The notes under the pieces: generated by a model
What the model was told of the DNA's origin: nothing
Databases searched by the model: none
The model's input: only the letters and a program-made list of their open reading frames with translations
Shown: in pieces, positions 8,324 to 17,623 of the stretch
Layout of the letters: each line of letters begins with the position of its first letter
How positions within the stretch are numbered: the first letter of the stretch is position 1
Program-made: the position numbers and the translations under genes
From: Maribellus comscasis
GTDB taxonomy: Bacteria; Bacteroidota; Bacteroidia; Bacteroidales; Prolixibacteraceae
Assembly (NCBI RefSeq): GCF_009762775.1
Contig: NZ_CP046401.1
Span: 930,001 to 994,000 of the forward strand
Reading direction: 5' to 3'
Length of the DNA stretch: 64,000 nucleotides

Positions 8324-9868
8324 TTAATTGTAAGCTTGATTCTGGTCTTGTTCCGACTGGGGAACCTGCCAGTAGCATGCTGAATACGGAGGTTGTATGG
8401 ATGAAAAGTTTGATGCATCCCGATCGCCGATATACAGTGGTAATTGTTGTCCTATCAAATAATAGGTTCTGTCACCGTTTTCAGTCGCCAGTTCTTTTAT
8501 TCGTTCGTTATCAATAGCAGCTTTTGTAATGTCAGCCGCTGCGATGTTATCCAAACCGGCCCTGTTTCGAACCATATTTAAATCGGCAGCTGCCCCTTGA
8601 GAATCGTTATTATTCAAACGTATAAGTGCGCGGGTAAGATAAATCTCGGCCAAACGAATCAATGGTCTGTTTGAGCGGCGCGCATCCGATGCCCTGAAGT
8701 ATTTATAACTCCAAACCAACGGAGGAACCAGATCCGAACGTGGATCCACATCGTATCTATAATACAACTGAGTGTACCTTTTGTCGTTTTGTGCTTCTTC
8801 CGTTTCAGCATGATTTTCATCCATCCATCCCACCTGCATCATTGCACTGTATGACATAGCCTGACTTGACCATGAAGACTGGGCATCTCTGGCATAATGA
8901 TTTCTTGAAAAGATGGATTCAATGCGCCCGTAAGCTCCGGATGTTTCTTCGCAGGCAGTTTGCCAAATTACTTCTTTTCCCCAACCATCAGCTCCGTTTT
9001 TATTAAAAGCTTCAATCGGATCTTCTGTCAAATCATATATGCTGCTGCCGTTGCTAATAATATAATTGCATTCCGCCTCTGCCTTGGCGTGCTCTCCTTT
9101 TATAAAATAGAGCCGCATCAACATTGCCGAAGCTGCAAATTTATTGGCCCGTGCCCTTGCATTTGATTCATTTATAACAGAGGTGTTATCTTCATAAAGC
9201 AATTCTTTTGCATTTGTCCAATCATTCTCTATGGCTTCATAAACTTCTGCAACAGTTCCCAGTGTTGGATTTTTCAATTCTTCAGAAGAATTTGAAAACT
9301 CAAGTCGTAAAGTAAAAAAACGACCATCATTGCTGCCGTTGGGATCATATGGAGGTGCATACATGCGGGCGAGATACCAATAGGCGAGTCCACGCATAAA
9401 TAGTAATTCCCCTTTTAATTGGTTCACTTTATTCTTATCTGTCTGTGTCATGCCGGGGAAAGGTTCCTCACCATTTTCTTCGGCATCACTTAACATTTGC
9501 AAAGGGCCATTGCAGGCAGTTATTATTTCGTAACATTTTAAAAAAGCTCCCTCCATTTCATTGATGCAAGCTGCTTCGCTGAAATCACGATTGTAATAAG
9601 CAGCCGAGTTACTTGCCCCCACAAACTGTGGTATGTATAAAGCCAGATCCGATTCAGTGAAATTTTTTAGCGCGATGGTTCCAAACGGGTTGTCCCAAGG
9701 GCCTTTATTCAGTAAATAATAGGGTTCTCTTACACCCAGTTCCAGCTCGCTCACGTTTGTCCATGGGAATTGGTTGGGTCTTTCTAACTCGAAGAAAGAA
9801 TCCTGATCGCAGGAAATTCCTGCAAGGGTAATAAATACCAGTATTAAATATTTCTTTATATTATTCAT
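8324..9868 (-). CDS. SusD/RagB-family glycan-binding lipoprotein
   Basis: SusD-type proteins sit on the outer surface as lids over their SusC partner and bind the incoming glycan. From the ATG at 9868 the protein has 514 residues, starting with a short lipoprotein signal (stretch LILVFITLAGISC; lipidated Cys20). An in-frame ATG at 9886 would add six residues. The family's TPR-like helices are recognisable, for example LMRGLAYWYLARMYAPPYDPN and the C-terminal RPLIRLAEIYLTRA and ADLNMVRNRAGL blocks. The gene follows susC within about 20 bases and is followed by a strong terminator. A SusC-SusD pair is the defining core of a polysaccharide utilisation locus. Confidence 0.97.
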   Translation of the reverse strand: MNNIKKYLILVFITLAGISCDQDSFFELERPNQFPWTNVSELELGVREPYYLLNKGPWDNPFGTIALKNFTESDLALYIPQFVGASNSAAYYNRDFSEAACINEMEGAFLKCYEIITACNGPLQMLSDAEENGEEPFPGMTQTDKNKVNQLKGELLFMRGLAYWYLARMYAPPYDPNGSNDGRFFTLRLEFSNSSEELKNPTLGTVAEVYEAIENDWTNAKELLYEDNTSVINESNARARANKFAASAMLMRLYFIKGEHAKAEAECNYIISNGSSIYDLTEDPIEAFNKNGADGWGKEVIWQTACEETSGAYGRIESIFSRNHYARDAQSSWSSQAMSYSAMMQVGWMDENHAETEEAQNDKRYTQLYYRYDVDPRSDLVPPLVWSYKYFRASDARRSNRPLIRLAEIYLTRALIRLNNNDSQGAAADLNMVRNRAGLDNIAAADITKAAIDNERIKELATENGDRTYYLIGQQLPLYIGDRDASNFSSIQPPYSACYWQVPQSEQDQNQAYN

Positions 9869-9889
9869 TGTGATAATTCTTTGCATGAT

Positions 9890-12800
9890 TTAAAAATTAA
9901 TATTTAATCCCAGGCTGTAAGTTCGTGCCTGCGGTATAGAGGAATAACTAACCAGGCTCGCTCCGGTTGTTTGGTCTATTCCTACTTCCGGATCGTAACC
10001 AGAGAATTTGGTCAAAGTAAAAAGGTTGGTTACATTCAGAGCCACACGCATTGATTGCATTTTCATTTTTGAGGCAATCTTTACCGGCAAAGTATAACCT
10101 ACCGACAAATTTTTCAGCTTGAGATAATCACCTTTTTCAAGGTACATGGAAGAAATAAATTTTTCTTCGCTACCATATGTAACCGGCTCTTCAGTGGGGT
10201 TTCCTTCGTTATCGTAAAAATGCTGAACATTCATAACTACACGCGGCCACTTTGCATTATCCCCCGGGTTCTGCCAGGCATCTGTAAGCAATTTGTTTGA
10301 AAGAGCACGTACCCCGCGGTTAGGTGTAAGAGTACTTTGAAGCAAACGGTTGTATATATAATTGCCAGCAGCAAAACTAAAATTCATGGCCACATCGAAA
10401 CTTTTATATGCAAAACGGCTGTTAAAGCCACCAACAAATTTCGGCAACGACGTTTTCCCGTCAAGAATCATACGGTTATTGGCCAGATTACCAGTTGTTG
10501 CGGGAATAATATTCCCGGTATGCGAAGTTGTTCCATCCTCGTTTTCCTGTACTTCATAAATCATTGGAATTCCTTTTTCCGGGTCAACCCCCGCTGACTC
10601 CGCCATATACCAGTTTCCAAGAGGAAGGCCGGTTTTAAAAATAGTTATTACCTGGTCTTCACTGCTCTCCATCTGAGTAATTCCAACATTATTGGCATCT
10701 GATTCCGGATCCAGCGCTTTAATTTTGTTTTTGTTATACGACACATTAAAAGCCAAATCCCACTTAAAAACGCCATTCAAAATATTGGCATCTACATTAA
10801 ATTCTACACCACGGTTTTCCATATCTCCCACATTTTGCCAAATAATATTTCCACCGGAAATCCCAGCAGAGTATGGAAGGGCAACTGCTAAAAGCATATC
10901 TTCTACCGTCTGTACGTAATAAGCCAAAGATCCGTTTATCCGGTTGTTAAACAGGCCATAATCTACGCCAAAATCCAGCGTACTGGTTGTTTCCCACTTG
11001 ATATCTGAGTTTCCAACACTTACAAATTCGGTACTTGGAATTCCTAATGTATTGCTGGTCCGCACAGAATAATAGTCGGAAGTAATACCACTTGGAATAT
11101 TCGTATTACCGGTTTGACCATAACTTCCCCGGAGCTTTAACATGCTAACTGTTTGGGATTTAAAAAAATCTTCTTCGGAGATAATCCATCCGGCAGAACC
11201 GGAAGCAAACGTTGCCCACCTATTTTCTGAAGTGAATTTAGAGATCCCGTCACGACGAATACTTCCTCCGACAATATACTTGTCTTTAAACTTGTAATTC
11301 AACCGGCCAAAATAACCCCGCAAATAACTTTCATCTCCTAAATAGCTGTATCCTTTTATTGATTCAGGTTTTCCAACTTCGTGAAAACTGCCCACCAATG
11401 CTTCACTTTCCAAGTAAGTATAATGACTGGAAGAGCGTGTATTCTCAACTCCTGCGACAACATTCAACCAGTGGGCTTCACCAAAAGTTTTATCATAATT
11501 AAAGAACGAATTATAATTTATTACCGTTGTACGGTCTTTGCTTTCTTTAGCGATTGCCCCGTCGATACGTATACCGTCACCTCTCCATGATCTTCCCTTG
11601 TTGTACACAAGGTTGGCGCCAAATTCTCCTTTTAATGTTAAACCTTCCATTATTTGAAGAGTTCCATTCAATCCCTGCAGAACATTTAAGGTTTGAAGGT
11701 TACTCTCGCTGTTGAGTGGTGAAATCCCCGCCAGAGCATTTGCTCCCGATAAAGGATTCCAAAAACCATTCACCCCGGTATCGGTATCATCGTATACTTT
11801 CATCCATGGCAAAGAATAGGCATTTACCTGTGCCCAGCCACCGGCAGCTCCTTTCCCATCTTTTGATTTTACACGGTTATTGTCTGCAAAAGAAACAAAT
11901 CCGCGGTAATTCAACTTAAATGCATCAAAAAGATTATAATTCAGATTTGAGTTAACTGATATTGTTTCTAAATCGCTGTATTTTATGATACTATTATCTT
12001 TTCTGTATCGTAAGGATAAATACGAATTTCCTTTTTCCGTTCCCTGGGTTGCTGAAACATTTGCTTCAACAAATGAACCTGTCCGGCTAACCAAATCGCC
12101 CCAATCGGTATCGGTTGCCAATGCCTCATCCCTTGTCATAGTAGCCACCATTCCATCCAGTTGATTCAGGGATGTTTGAGGATCAAAAACTCCCGAAAGT
12201 CCGCTGTTTGCATACGCCCTGTCCATTATTTCAATATACTCGCTTCCCGAAGCCAGGCCAATATCCCGGTTAGCCCAGTTACTAACACCCGATTTCAAAT
12301 CTACATTAAAAGACATCTTTCCTTTCTTACCCGATTTCGTGGTTACCAGAATTACCCCGTTGGAACCACGCGAACCATAAATTGAAGTTGCGGCTGCGTC
12401 TTTTAAAACCTGTATCGATTCAATGTCTGACGGGTTTATCAACGACATTACATTTTGTGATGTTTCACCATCATATGCACGACCGGCTGAACCACTTACA
12501 ATAGGAATTCCATCTACAATCCATAAGGGATCGGTTCCTGAAGAAATGGAGCTCACTCCGCGAATTTTTATCTGAACCGGAGCTCCGGGAACTCCCGACT
12601 CGCTGGATACCATCAAGCCCGGAGCCATACCCTGCAGTGCTGCATCAAATGAAGATGCAGCAGTAGTTTTTAAAATTTCGTCGCTGGTAATGGTTGATAT
12701 TGACCCAATAATATCACGTTTTTTCTGTGTTCCGTATCCAATTGCAATTACTTCCTCCAATCCAACTACTGATGGCTGCAATTTTACACTAATCGCTGTA

Positions 12801-13375
12801 CGGTTCCCTACTTCCACTTCCGTCGACTCAAACCCGACAAATGAAAAGACCAGGACAGAAGAGGCGTCGTCAACGTTTATATTAAAATTGCCATCTCCGT
12901 TGGTTACAGTACCCTTCATTGTACCTTTCAAAAGAACTGTTACCCCAGGCAGCGGTTCTCCTTTTTCATCAACAACATTTCCTTTAATTGCCTTCCCCGA
13001 CTGTTCTCCCGGGAGAAATACAATTAGGTTATCTTCCAGAATTTTATACGAAACTTCATCGTTTGGAAAAATCTGATGCAAAATCTCTTCGATGTTTCGC
13101 TCCTTTGCCCTGAGCGTTACAATTTTTTCGTCATTAAACAATTTATCATCATAAACAAACCGAAAATAGGTTTGATTTTCGATTACATTAAAAGCCTCTG
13201 TAATGGTAACATCTTTTAAGTCGAGACTAATTTTTGTGCTTTGTGAATAAACCGATGCACTTGCAGTTAGCACCGAAAACAAAATCAAGATTAAACTTAA
13301 CCTCATAATCAAAATGGTTTTTTTGAAACAACCGCCAGGCCATGCCCAACGTTCGTTAATACGTTTTTTTTTCAT
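9890..13375 (-). CDS. SusC/RagA-family TonB-dependent transporter with STN signalling domain
   Basis: This 1161-residue outer-membrane transporter imports glycan fragments using TonB energy. In order it has a long signal peptide (about 1-45, ending ASVYSQ), a secretin/TonB short N-terminal (STN) domain at about 48-118, a carboxypeptidase-D-like beta-sandwich (about 128-205), a plug (about 215-350, with LWIVDGIPI and SIYGSRGSNGVILVTTK) and a beta-barrel ending in LGLNINF. The STN domain is the part that contacts a FecR-type anti-sigma factor, so this transporter should be a sensor as well as an importer. It follows the FecR gene by 93 bases containing two hairpins and precedes susD by a few bases. 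Confidence 0.97.
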   Translation of the reverse strand: MKKKRINERWAWPGGCFKKTILIMRLSLILILFSVLTASASVYSQSTKISLDLKDVTITEAFNVIENQTYFRFVYDDKLFNDEKIVTLRAKERNIEEILHQIFPNDEVSYKILEDNLIVFLPGEQSGKAIKGNVVDEKGEPLPGVTVLLKGTMKGTVTNGDGNFNINVDDASSVLVFSFVGFESTEVEVGNRTAISVKLQPSVVGLEEVIAIGYGTQKKRDIIGSISTITSDEILKTTAASSFDAALQGMAPGLMVSSESGVPGAPVQIKIRGVSSISSGTDPLWIVDGIPIVSGSAGRAYDGETSQNVMSLINPSDIESIQVLKDAAATSIYGSRGSNGVILVTTKSGKKGKMSFNVDLKSGVSNWANRDIGLASGSEYIEIMDRAYANSGLSGVFDPQTSLNQLDGMVATMTRDEALATDTDWGDLVSRTGSFVEANVSATQGTEKGNSYLSLRYRKDNSIIKYSDLETISVNSNLNYNLFDAFKLNYRGFVSFADNNRVKSKDGKGAAGGWAQVNAYSLPWMKVYDDTDTGVNGFWNPLSGANALAGISPLNSESNLQTLNVLQGLNGTLQIMEGLTLKGEFGANLVYNKGRSWRGDGIRIDGAIAKESKDRTTVINYNSFFNYDKTFGEAHWLNVVAGVENTRSSSHYTYLESEALVGSFHEVGKPESIKGYSYLGDESYLRGYFGRLNYKFKDKYIVGGSIRRDGISKFTSENRWATFASGSAGWIISEEDFFKSQTVSMLKLRGSYGQTGNTNIPSGITSDYYSVRTSNTLGIPSTEFVSVGNSDIKWETTSTLDFGVDYGLFNNRINGSLAYYVQTVEDMLLAVALPYSAGISGGNIIWQNVGDMENRGVEFNVDANILNGVFKWDLAFNVSYNKNKIKALDPESDANNVGITQMESSEDQVITIFKTGLPLGNWYMAESAGVDPEKGIPMIYEVQENEDGTTSHTGNIIPATTGNLANNRMILDGKTSLPKFVGGFNSRFAYKSFDVAMNFSFAAGNYIYNRLLQSTLTPNRGVRALSNKLLTDAWQNPGDNAKWPRVVMNVQHFYDNEGNPTEEPVTYGSEEKFISSMYLEKGDYLKLKNLSVGYTLPVKIASKMKMQSMRVALNVTNLFTLTKFSGYDPEVGIDQTTGASLVSYSSIPQARTYSLGLNINF

Positions 13376-13409
13376 ACTTTTAAACTGTTATAATGTTATT
13401 AACAAAATT

Positions 13410-13457
13410 GCCCCTTACGGGCGATTGACCTGCCGGGGAATGTGGCGTTTCCCGGCA
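13410..13457 (-). promoter_or_regulatory. Pair of hairpins between the anti-sigma gene and susC (possible attenuator)
   Basis: The first stem pairs TGCCGGGGAA (13431-13440) with TTTCCCGGCA (13448-13457) around a 7-base loop, with one G-T pair. The second is a short GCCC/GGGC hairpin at 13410-13422. On the minus strand the second is followed by AATTTTGTT, a weak T-rich tract. Both lie between the FecR stop and the SusC start, so they could reduce read-through or stabilise one half of the message. The structure is visible; the role is inferred. Confidence 0.5.
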
Positions 13458-13468
13458 TTTCATTTAAT

Positions 13469-14569
13469 TTACTTTGATTGCATTTTATTTGGTTTATAGC
13501 GAATAGATATTTGATTCAGGCTTATTTCATAGTCGATGGATGAAGTGAGGCTTAAAGCATAAAGAACCTGCTCAATGGTTTCATTTTTAAAATTTGCATT
13601 GATCAATACTTCTTTTGCCATTTCATCTTCAATACGAATGTTTACGTTGAAATGTCTTTCAAGACTTAACGCAATATCCTCCAACCGATCTTTTCGAAAA
13701 ATCAGCTTACCATCTTTCCATGATGAATAATCAGCAGGATTTACTTTTCTCGCGATTAGGTAATTTGACTCCTGGTAGCGCACCTCTTCATCTTTTTCTA
13801 CCGTTTTTTTATACTCTCTTTTTAAATTTTCCGAAGAAATTTCCCCGGTCCCTTTCACATAAGTAACTTTCTGATTGGGCGAAAGTGTTACAATTTGTCT
13901 GTTTTCATTTTTACCGATTTCGTAAATATTTATTTTTCCTTCTTTTAATGTCGTTTCAATTACATCGTCAGTTTCATAAGATTTTACATTGAATTGCGTT
14001 CCCAATACACGAATAAAAATATTGGAAGAATAAACATTGAAGTATTTATCTTTACTTTTTGAAACATCAAAAAACGCTTCGCCATTGAGAAAAACATCTC
14101 TCGATTCCTTATTGAAATCTTCAGCCAAAGTAAGCTTACTCCCTCCGTTTAACCATACCTTTGTACTATCACTCAAAACAGCAAAAGTGCGGGCACCTTT
14201 TGCAGCAGATATCTCACAAACAGGGGATGATATATCGTCAGCACCCAACTGTAACAGATAATTAATAAAAAAGCCGGAGAGAAACGCAAATAAAATTACA
14301 GCAGCCCAACGGAGTATTTTAACTCCCAAGAGATGATGGTTTTTACGGGGTGCGGGAGTAGTAATATTTTTTTGCAGGCGAAACCAATTTTCATCTTTAT
14401 TAAAACCGGGATTTAAAGTACCAGACAAGAGATAATTATCTTTTATCTGCCTGAAAAATTCCTTATTCTCCTGAGTTGCTTCAATAAATGCGAGTAACTG
14501 TTTGTTTTCCTCTACCGAAGTATCACCTGCTAAATATCTGGCAATTAATCGTTCTAGCTCATCATTCAT
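13469..14569 (-). CDS. FecR-family anti-sigma factor
   Basis: This 366-residue inner-membrane regulator has an N-terminal cytoplasmic helical part (MNDELERLIARYLAGD) expected to hold the ECF sigma factor. One membrane segment lies at about 86-107 (RWAAVILFAFLSGFFINYLL). The periplasmic FecR domain contains KVWLNGGSKLTL, FLNGEAFFDVSK and FIRVLGTQFNVKSY, and a C-terminal DUF4974-type domain (residues about 290-355) meets the STN domain of SusC. It is the first gene of the FecR-SusC-SusD unit. No sigma gene lies next to it; the only one in the locus is 5 kb downstream. Confidence 0.95.
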   Translation of the reverse strand: MNDELERLIARYLAGDTSVEENKQLLAFIEATQENKEFFRQIKDNYLLSGTLNPGFNKDENWFRLQKNITTPAPRKNHHLLGVKILRWAAVILFAFLSGFFINYLLQLGADDISSPVCEISAAKGARTFAVLSDSTKVWLNGGSKLTLAEDFNKESRDVFLNGEAFFDVSKSKDKYFNVYSSNIFIRVLGTQFNVKSYETDDVIETTLKEGKINIYEIGKNENRQIVTLSPNQKVTYVKGTGEISSENLKREYKKTVEKDEEVRYQESNYLIARKVNPADYSSWKDGKLIFRKDRLEDIALSLERHFNVNIRIEDEMAKEVLINANFKNETIEQVLYALSLTSSIDYEISLNQISIRYKPNKMQSK

Positions 14570-14717
14570 ATCAAAGTTATGTCTGGTTACATATAAATGA
14601 CGAAATCTGTTAAAAAAACCATTACACTCAGTATGTTTTTTTGAGACTATTTTTCACAAAAAAACCACACTTCCAACATATAATACTATTTTCCAGGAAA
14701 CTACAAGAAGAAAAAAA

Positions 14718-16292
14718 TTACGCAAACCACTTTCGCTCTCTTTTCAGAGAAGAGTTTAAAGTATCATGAACAATATTTGCATTTTCGATAACCTGAAAAT
14801 CAAACATTCCCACACAGGTAAAATCCGCTCCGTTTTCATAAGCAAATCGTATTCCATCCTGCGGTTTTATTGCGCCTGCAGCCAAAACTTTGTAAGCAAT
14901 CCACGGCACTTCGCAGTTATCAAAAAAAGCCTTTGTTTCATCTGCTGAGACACACCAAAGGTTATCATGAAATTTATCGTGTTGGGTATAATTCTCTTTC
15001 TCTTCCACAATTTGTCTTCTGTTTTCAACAGGGTGAGCCGACCAGTAGTTGTCGTGATGGAATGTTTTCATAAAAAAATCAACTTCAATATTCTGTTCCA
15101 TACAGGTTTGCGGTACTTTGAGATAGTGAGCGGCAACTCCGCCAATCAGCCCGTTTTTACGAATAAATTCTATGGGAAGAACTAAATCTTCCAGGCGGTT
15201 TTCGTAAACAATCTGGTCTGCAATATTTCCCATCACAAAAGCACCAACGGCACCATTGTCAATAGCCAATTGTATATTCGACAAATCCTTCCCTTTTGGA
15301 TAAGTTTGAGCCAGCCACTGAATTTTTCCACCTCGTCTTCGGTACTCTTTTAAAACCCGTATTGTATTTTCATCCGTCCGCATAATTGTTGCATTAATTC
15401 CACAAGCTTCATAAATCCAAAGGGTTTCAATAATTTTTTCATCAGTAAAATAGGTTTTGATGAGCGGAGAAACATATACCAGGTCACGCGAATGGGCAAA
15501 ACCGCTAACCAAATTTCCTCCGGGAATTATCCTGCTCAACTCCAAATGTTTTATTTTTCCCTTTGGAACTTCACCTTTCAACTGCGATAAGTCAATATTC
15601 TTTGCAGTAAGCATTGAAGCGCTGGTAACTGCATCAACATTAGCCAAATTTTTTTCTTCAAAACTTAACCAACCTTGTTTCTTCGCCATCCCAAAAAAGG
15701 CACCTCCCATAAATGGAACAACTGCCAGATTCTTTATCATCTCGCGACGGGAACTCACAAGTTGTTCAGGAATTTCATGATTCATTTCTTTGGGAAATTT
15801 CTGTTCCTTTCTCTTTACCCAAATTATTTCCAGATAATTATCCAAACCATACATCGTATCTTTCCGTAATGTAGCTATCAACAACAGCATAGCTGCTTCA
15901 ATCAGATTTTTGTTTATTATAAAATAATGCCCGTCAACAACTCCTTTTGAAAAAACAAATGGAGGGCTGGCAACATAATACAGCAGCAACAATAATAATC
16001 CGCTAATACTAGCTATTCGCGTAAAAAGCCCAAGAAACAATCCCACTCCAATCAAAATTAATCCCCAGACATTCAAAAAATCGACCACAGCCAAAGCGGA
16101 TGGATTTCCGATAATTTGATGGAAGATACCTGAAAACAACCATTTCGAATCCATTAAATAGGAAGCTGAAGACCAGCCTGGAGTAGCCAATTTCGAAATC
16201 CCTTCGTAAAGAAAATGCCATCCGATTAATATTCGAATTAAACTTATAATTATCTGTATTTGCAAAGGATAAGTTCTCTTTGATTCTTTCAT
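14718..16292 (-). CDS. DoxX-type membrane domain fused to a TIM-barrel-like domain
   Basis: The ATG at 16292 (MKESKRTYPL) gives 524 residues; the frame extends 31 codons further upstream but with unconvincing sequence. The N-terminal part (about 1-165) has four membrane helices and a DoxX-like pattern (ISLIRILIGWHFLYEGISK, then SGLLLLLLYYVASPP). Residues 181-200 contain SRREMIKNL followed by a weakly hydrophobic run, resembling a twin-arginine signal (R182-R183) placed inside the protein. The remainder, from about 230, looks like a TIM-barrel of unknown substrate (blocks IQWLAQTYP, GAVGAFVMGN, AAGAIKPQDGIRFAYENGADF). It is upstream of FecR on the same strand, with a 148-base gap. No enzyme activity can be assigned. 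Confidence 0.75.
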   Translation of the reverse strand: MKESKRTYPLQIQIIISLIRILIGWHFLYEGISKLATPGWSSASYLMDSKWLFSGIFHQIIGNPSALAVVDFLNVWGLILIGVGLFLGLFTRIASISGLLLLLLYYVASPPFVFSKGVVDGHYFIINKNLIEAAMLLLIATLRKDTMYGLDNYLEIIWVKRKEQKFPKEMNHEIPEQLVSSRREMIKNLAVVPFMGGAFFGMAKKQGWLSFEEKNLANVDAVTSASMLTAKNIDLSQLKGEVPKGKIKHLELSRIIPGGNLVSGFAHSRDLVYVSPLIKTYFTDEKIIETLWIYEACGINATIMRTDENTIRVLKEYRRRGGKIQWLAQTYPKGKDLSNIQLAIDNGAVGAFVMGNIADQIVYENRLEDLVLPIEFIRKNGLIGGVAAHYLKVPQTCMEQNIEVDFFMKTFHHDNYWSAHPVENRRQIVEEKENYTQHDKFHDNLWCVSADETKAFFDNCEVPWIAYKVLAAGAIKPQDGIRFAYENGADFTCVGMFDFQVIENANIVHDTLNSSLKRERKWFA

Positions 16293-16386
16293 CGGAGTAT
16301 CTTGTTTAGTTAAATTTGTCTCGAAGTTACATTTTTTGATATAAAAACAATTTTCGAACAGGAACAAAAAAGACACAAAACACAAA

Positions 16387-16536
16387 ATGAAATTCGTAAA
16401 ATATACCGGCGTTTACCTGTCGAAAAAAAACGGAATTAAAAAAGCTTTTCATAAAATGGCCGAACGAACTCTTTTTTGGAATATTTTTATACTTCTCTTA
16501 ATAGTTTGTCAAACTTTTGGAAAAAACCGGATCTAA
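16387..16536 (+). CDS. Possible 49-residue small membrane protein, stop overlaps GNAT start
   Basis: A short ORF starts with MKFVKYTGVYLSKK and contains one hydrophobic segment (TLFWNIFILLLIVCQTF). Its stop and the ATG of the acetyltransferase share one base (TAATG), the usual arrangement for translational coupling. No homologue is recognised, and chance cannot be excluded because the stretch is short and AT-rich. The divergent DoxX-fusion gene begins 94 bases away on the other strand. Confidence 0.3.
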   Translation: MKFVKYTGVYLSKKNGIKKAFHKMAERTLFWNIFILLLIVCQTFGKNRI

Positions 16537-17393
16537 TGGATAATTTAGTAATTAAACCACTGACTCACACACCAGTAAAATTGATAAACCAAGTGTTTAA
16601 TGACGCTTTTTCCGATTACGAAGTTCAAATTGTAATGCCTTTGGAAAGACTTTTGGAAATGATGAAGACGAGGGATCTCAAACCTGAATATTCAATGGGC
16701 TGCTTTAAAGGCGACCGTTTAGTCGGATTTATTCTAACCGGATTTCGCGAAATTGATGGTAAAAAATATGCTTACGACGGAGGCACCGGTGTTGTTAAGG
16801 ACTTCAGACGAAAAGGAATCGGTGAAAAGCTACTGCTGGAACTGATTGAATTTCTGAAGAAAAAACAATTTAGCTATTTTGTTTTGGAAGTATTGGAAAA
16901 CAACACACCTGCAATAAAACTTTATGCAAAACACGGTTTTGTAAAAACACGCCGACTGGAATGTTTTGAAATTCAAAAAAAGAAATTACCGGAACCGACT
17001 TCCGAAGCGTTTACTTTTAATCATGACATTTCTCTTTTGCAACAACTCACAACCCCACACTATTCTTTATTTGAACCAACATGGCAAAACAGTTTTACAT
17101 CCATTTGGAATGCCAGTGAGAATTACAAATTCTCAGCACTAACAATCGATAACCATGTTCTTGCTTTTGGATTTATTCATAAAACCAAGGGTGATATTCC
17201 TCAAATTGGAATCCTTAATAACTGGAAAAACAAGGGATTGGAACAGCCCTTAATTACGAATTTGGCTCAATTTACCTTGAGTGAAAAAATTCTAATGCTG
17301 AATGTGGAAGAAAACAACTACCTGACAGAAAAGTTACCGGAAATAAACTTTGAAAATATGATCAACCAATTTGAAATGATTTTTAGATTTTAA
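16536..17393 (+). CDS. GNAT-family N-acetyltransferase
   Basis: From the ATG at 16536 (MDNLVIKPL) the protein has 285 residues; a further 20 codons upstream are open but look non-coding. The N-terminal half is a GNAT domain that transfers an acetyl group from acetyl-CoA. Motif A is VVKDFRRKGIGEKLL, and the following ENNTPAIKLYAKHGF block is typical of GNAT motif B. The C-terminal half (about 150-285) has no motif A and may be a degenerate second GNAT fold. The substrate is unknown. It stands alone, upstream of the TCA cluster on the same strand with a 230-base gap. Confidence 0.88.
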   Translation: MDNLVIKPLTHTPVKLINQVFNDAFSDYEVQIVMPLERLLEMMKTRDLKPEYSMGCFKGDRLVGFILTGFREIDGKKYAYDGGTGVVKDFRRKGIGEKLLLELIEFLKKKQFSYFVLEVLENNTPAIKLYAKHGFVKTRRLECFEIQKKKLPEPTSEAFTFNHDISLLQQLTTPHYSLFEPTWQNSFTSIWNASENYKFSALTIDNHVLAFGFIHKTKGDIPQIGILNNWKNKGLEQPLITNLAQFTLSEKILMLNVEENNYLTEKLPEINFENMINQFEMIFRF

Positions 17394-17623
17394 GTTGCAG
17401 CCCGTTTTACATAACTTCGGAACAACAATCCAATATGATTTAAATCATTCTTTTTTAAACTCATTCTATATTAGCTTATTTTCATTTTAACATATTTAAT
17501 TATCTATATATTTAACCTCCTTTTTAGAAAAATACTTTAATTAGAATGCAACTTTTACGGAATTTTTTTGTTAAATTTTGTGACGAATCATCAGGGAATT
17601 CAATTAAAAAAACTATATAACAT

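Noticed and set aside
12690..13076. 128-codon plus-strand ORF opposite the SusC N-terminal region
   Set aside because: It is the antisense of the STN, beta-sandwich and plug coding sequence and has no independent support.
14572..14579. Exact TAnnTTTG box (TAACTTTG on the minus strand) in front of the FecR gene
   Set aside because: It ends only two bases before the ATG, so transcription would start inside the start codon; no later in-frame start is plausible.
16293..16385. 31-codon N-terminal extension of the DoxX fusion
   Set aside because: Its composition is unlike the protein, and the ATG at 16292 directly precedes the conserved DoxX region.
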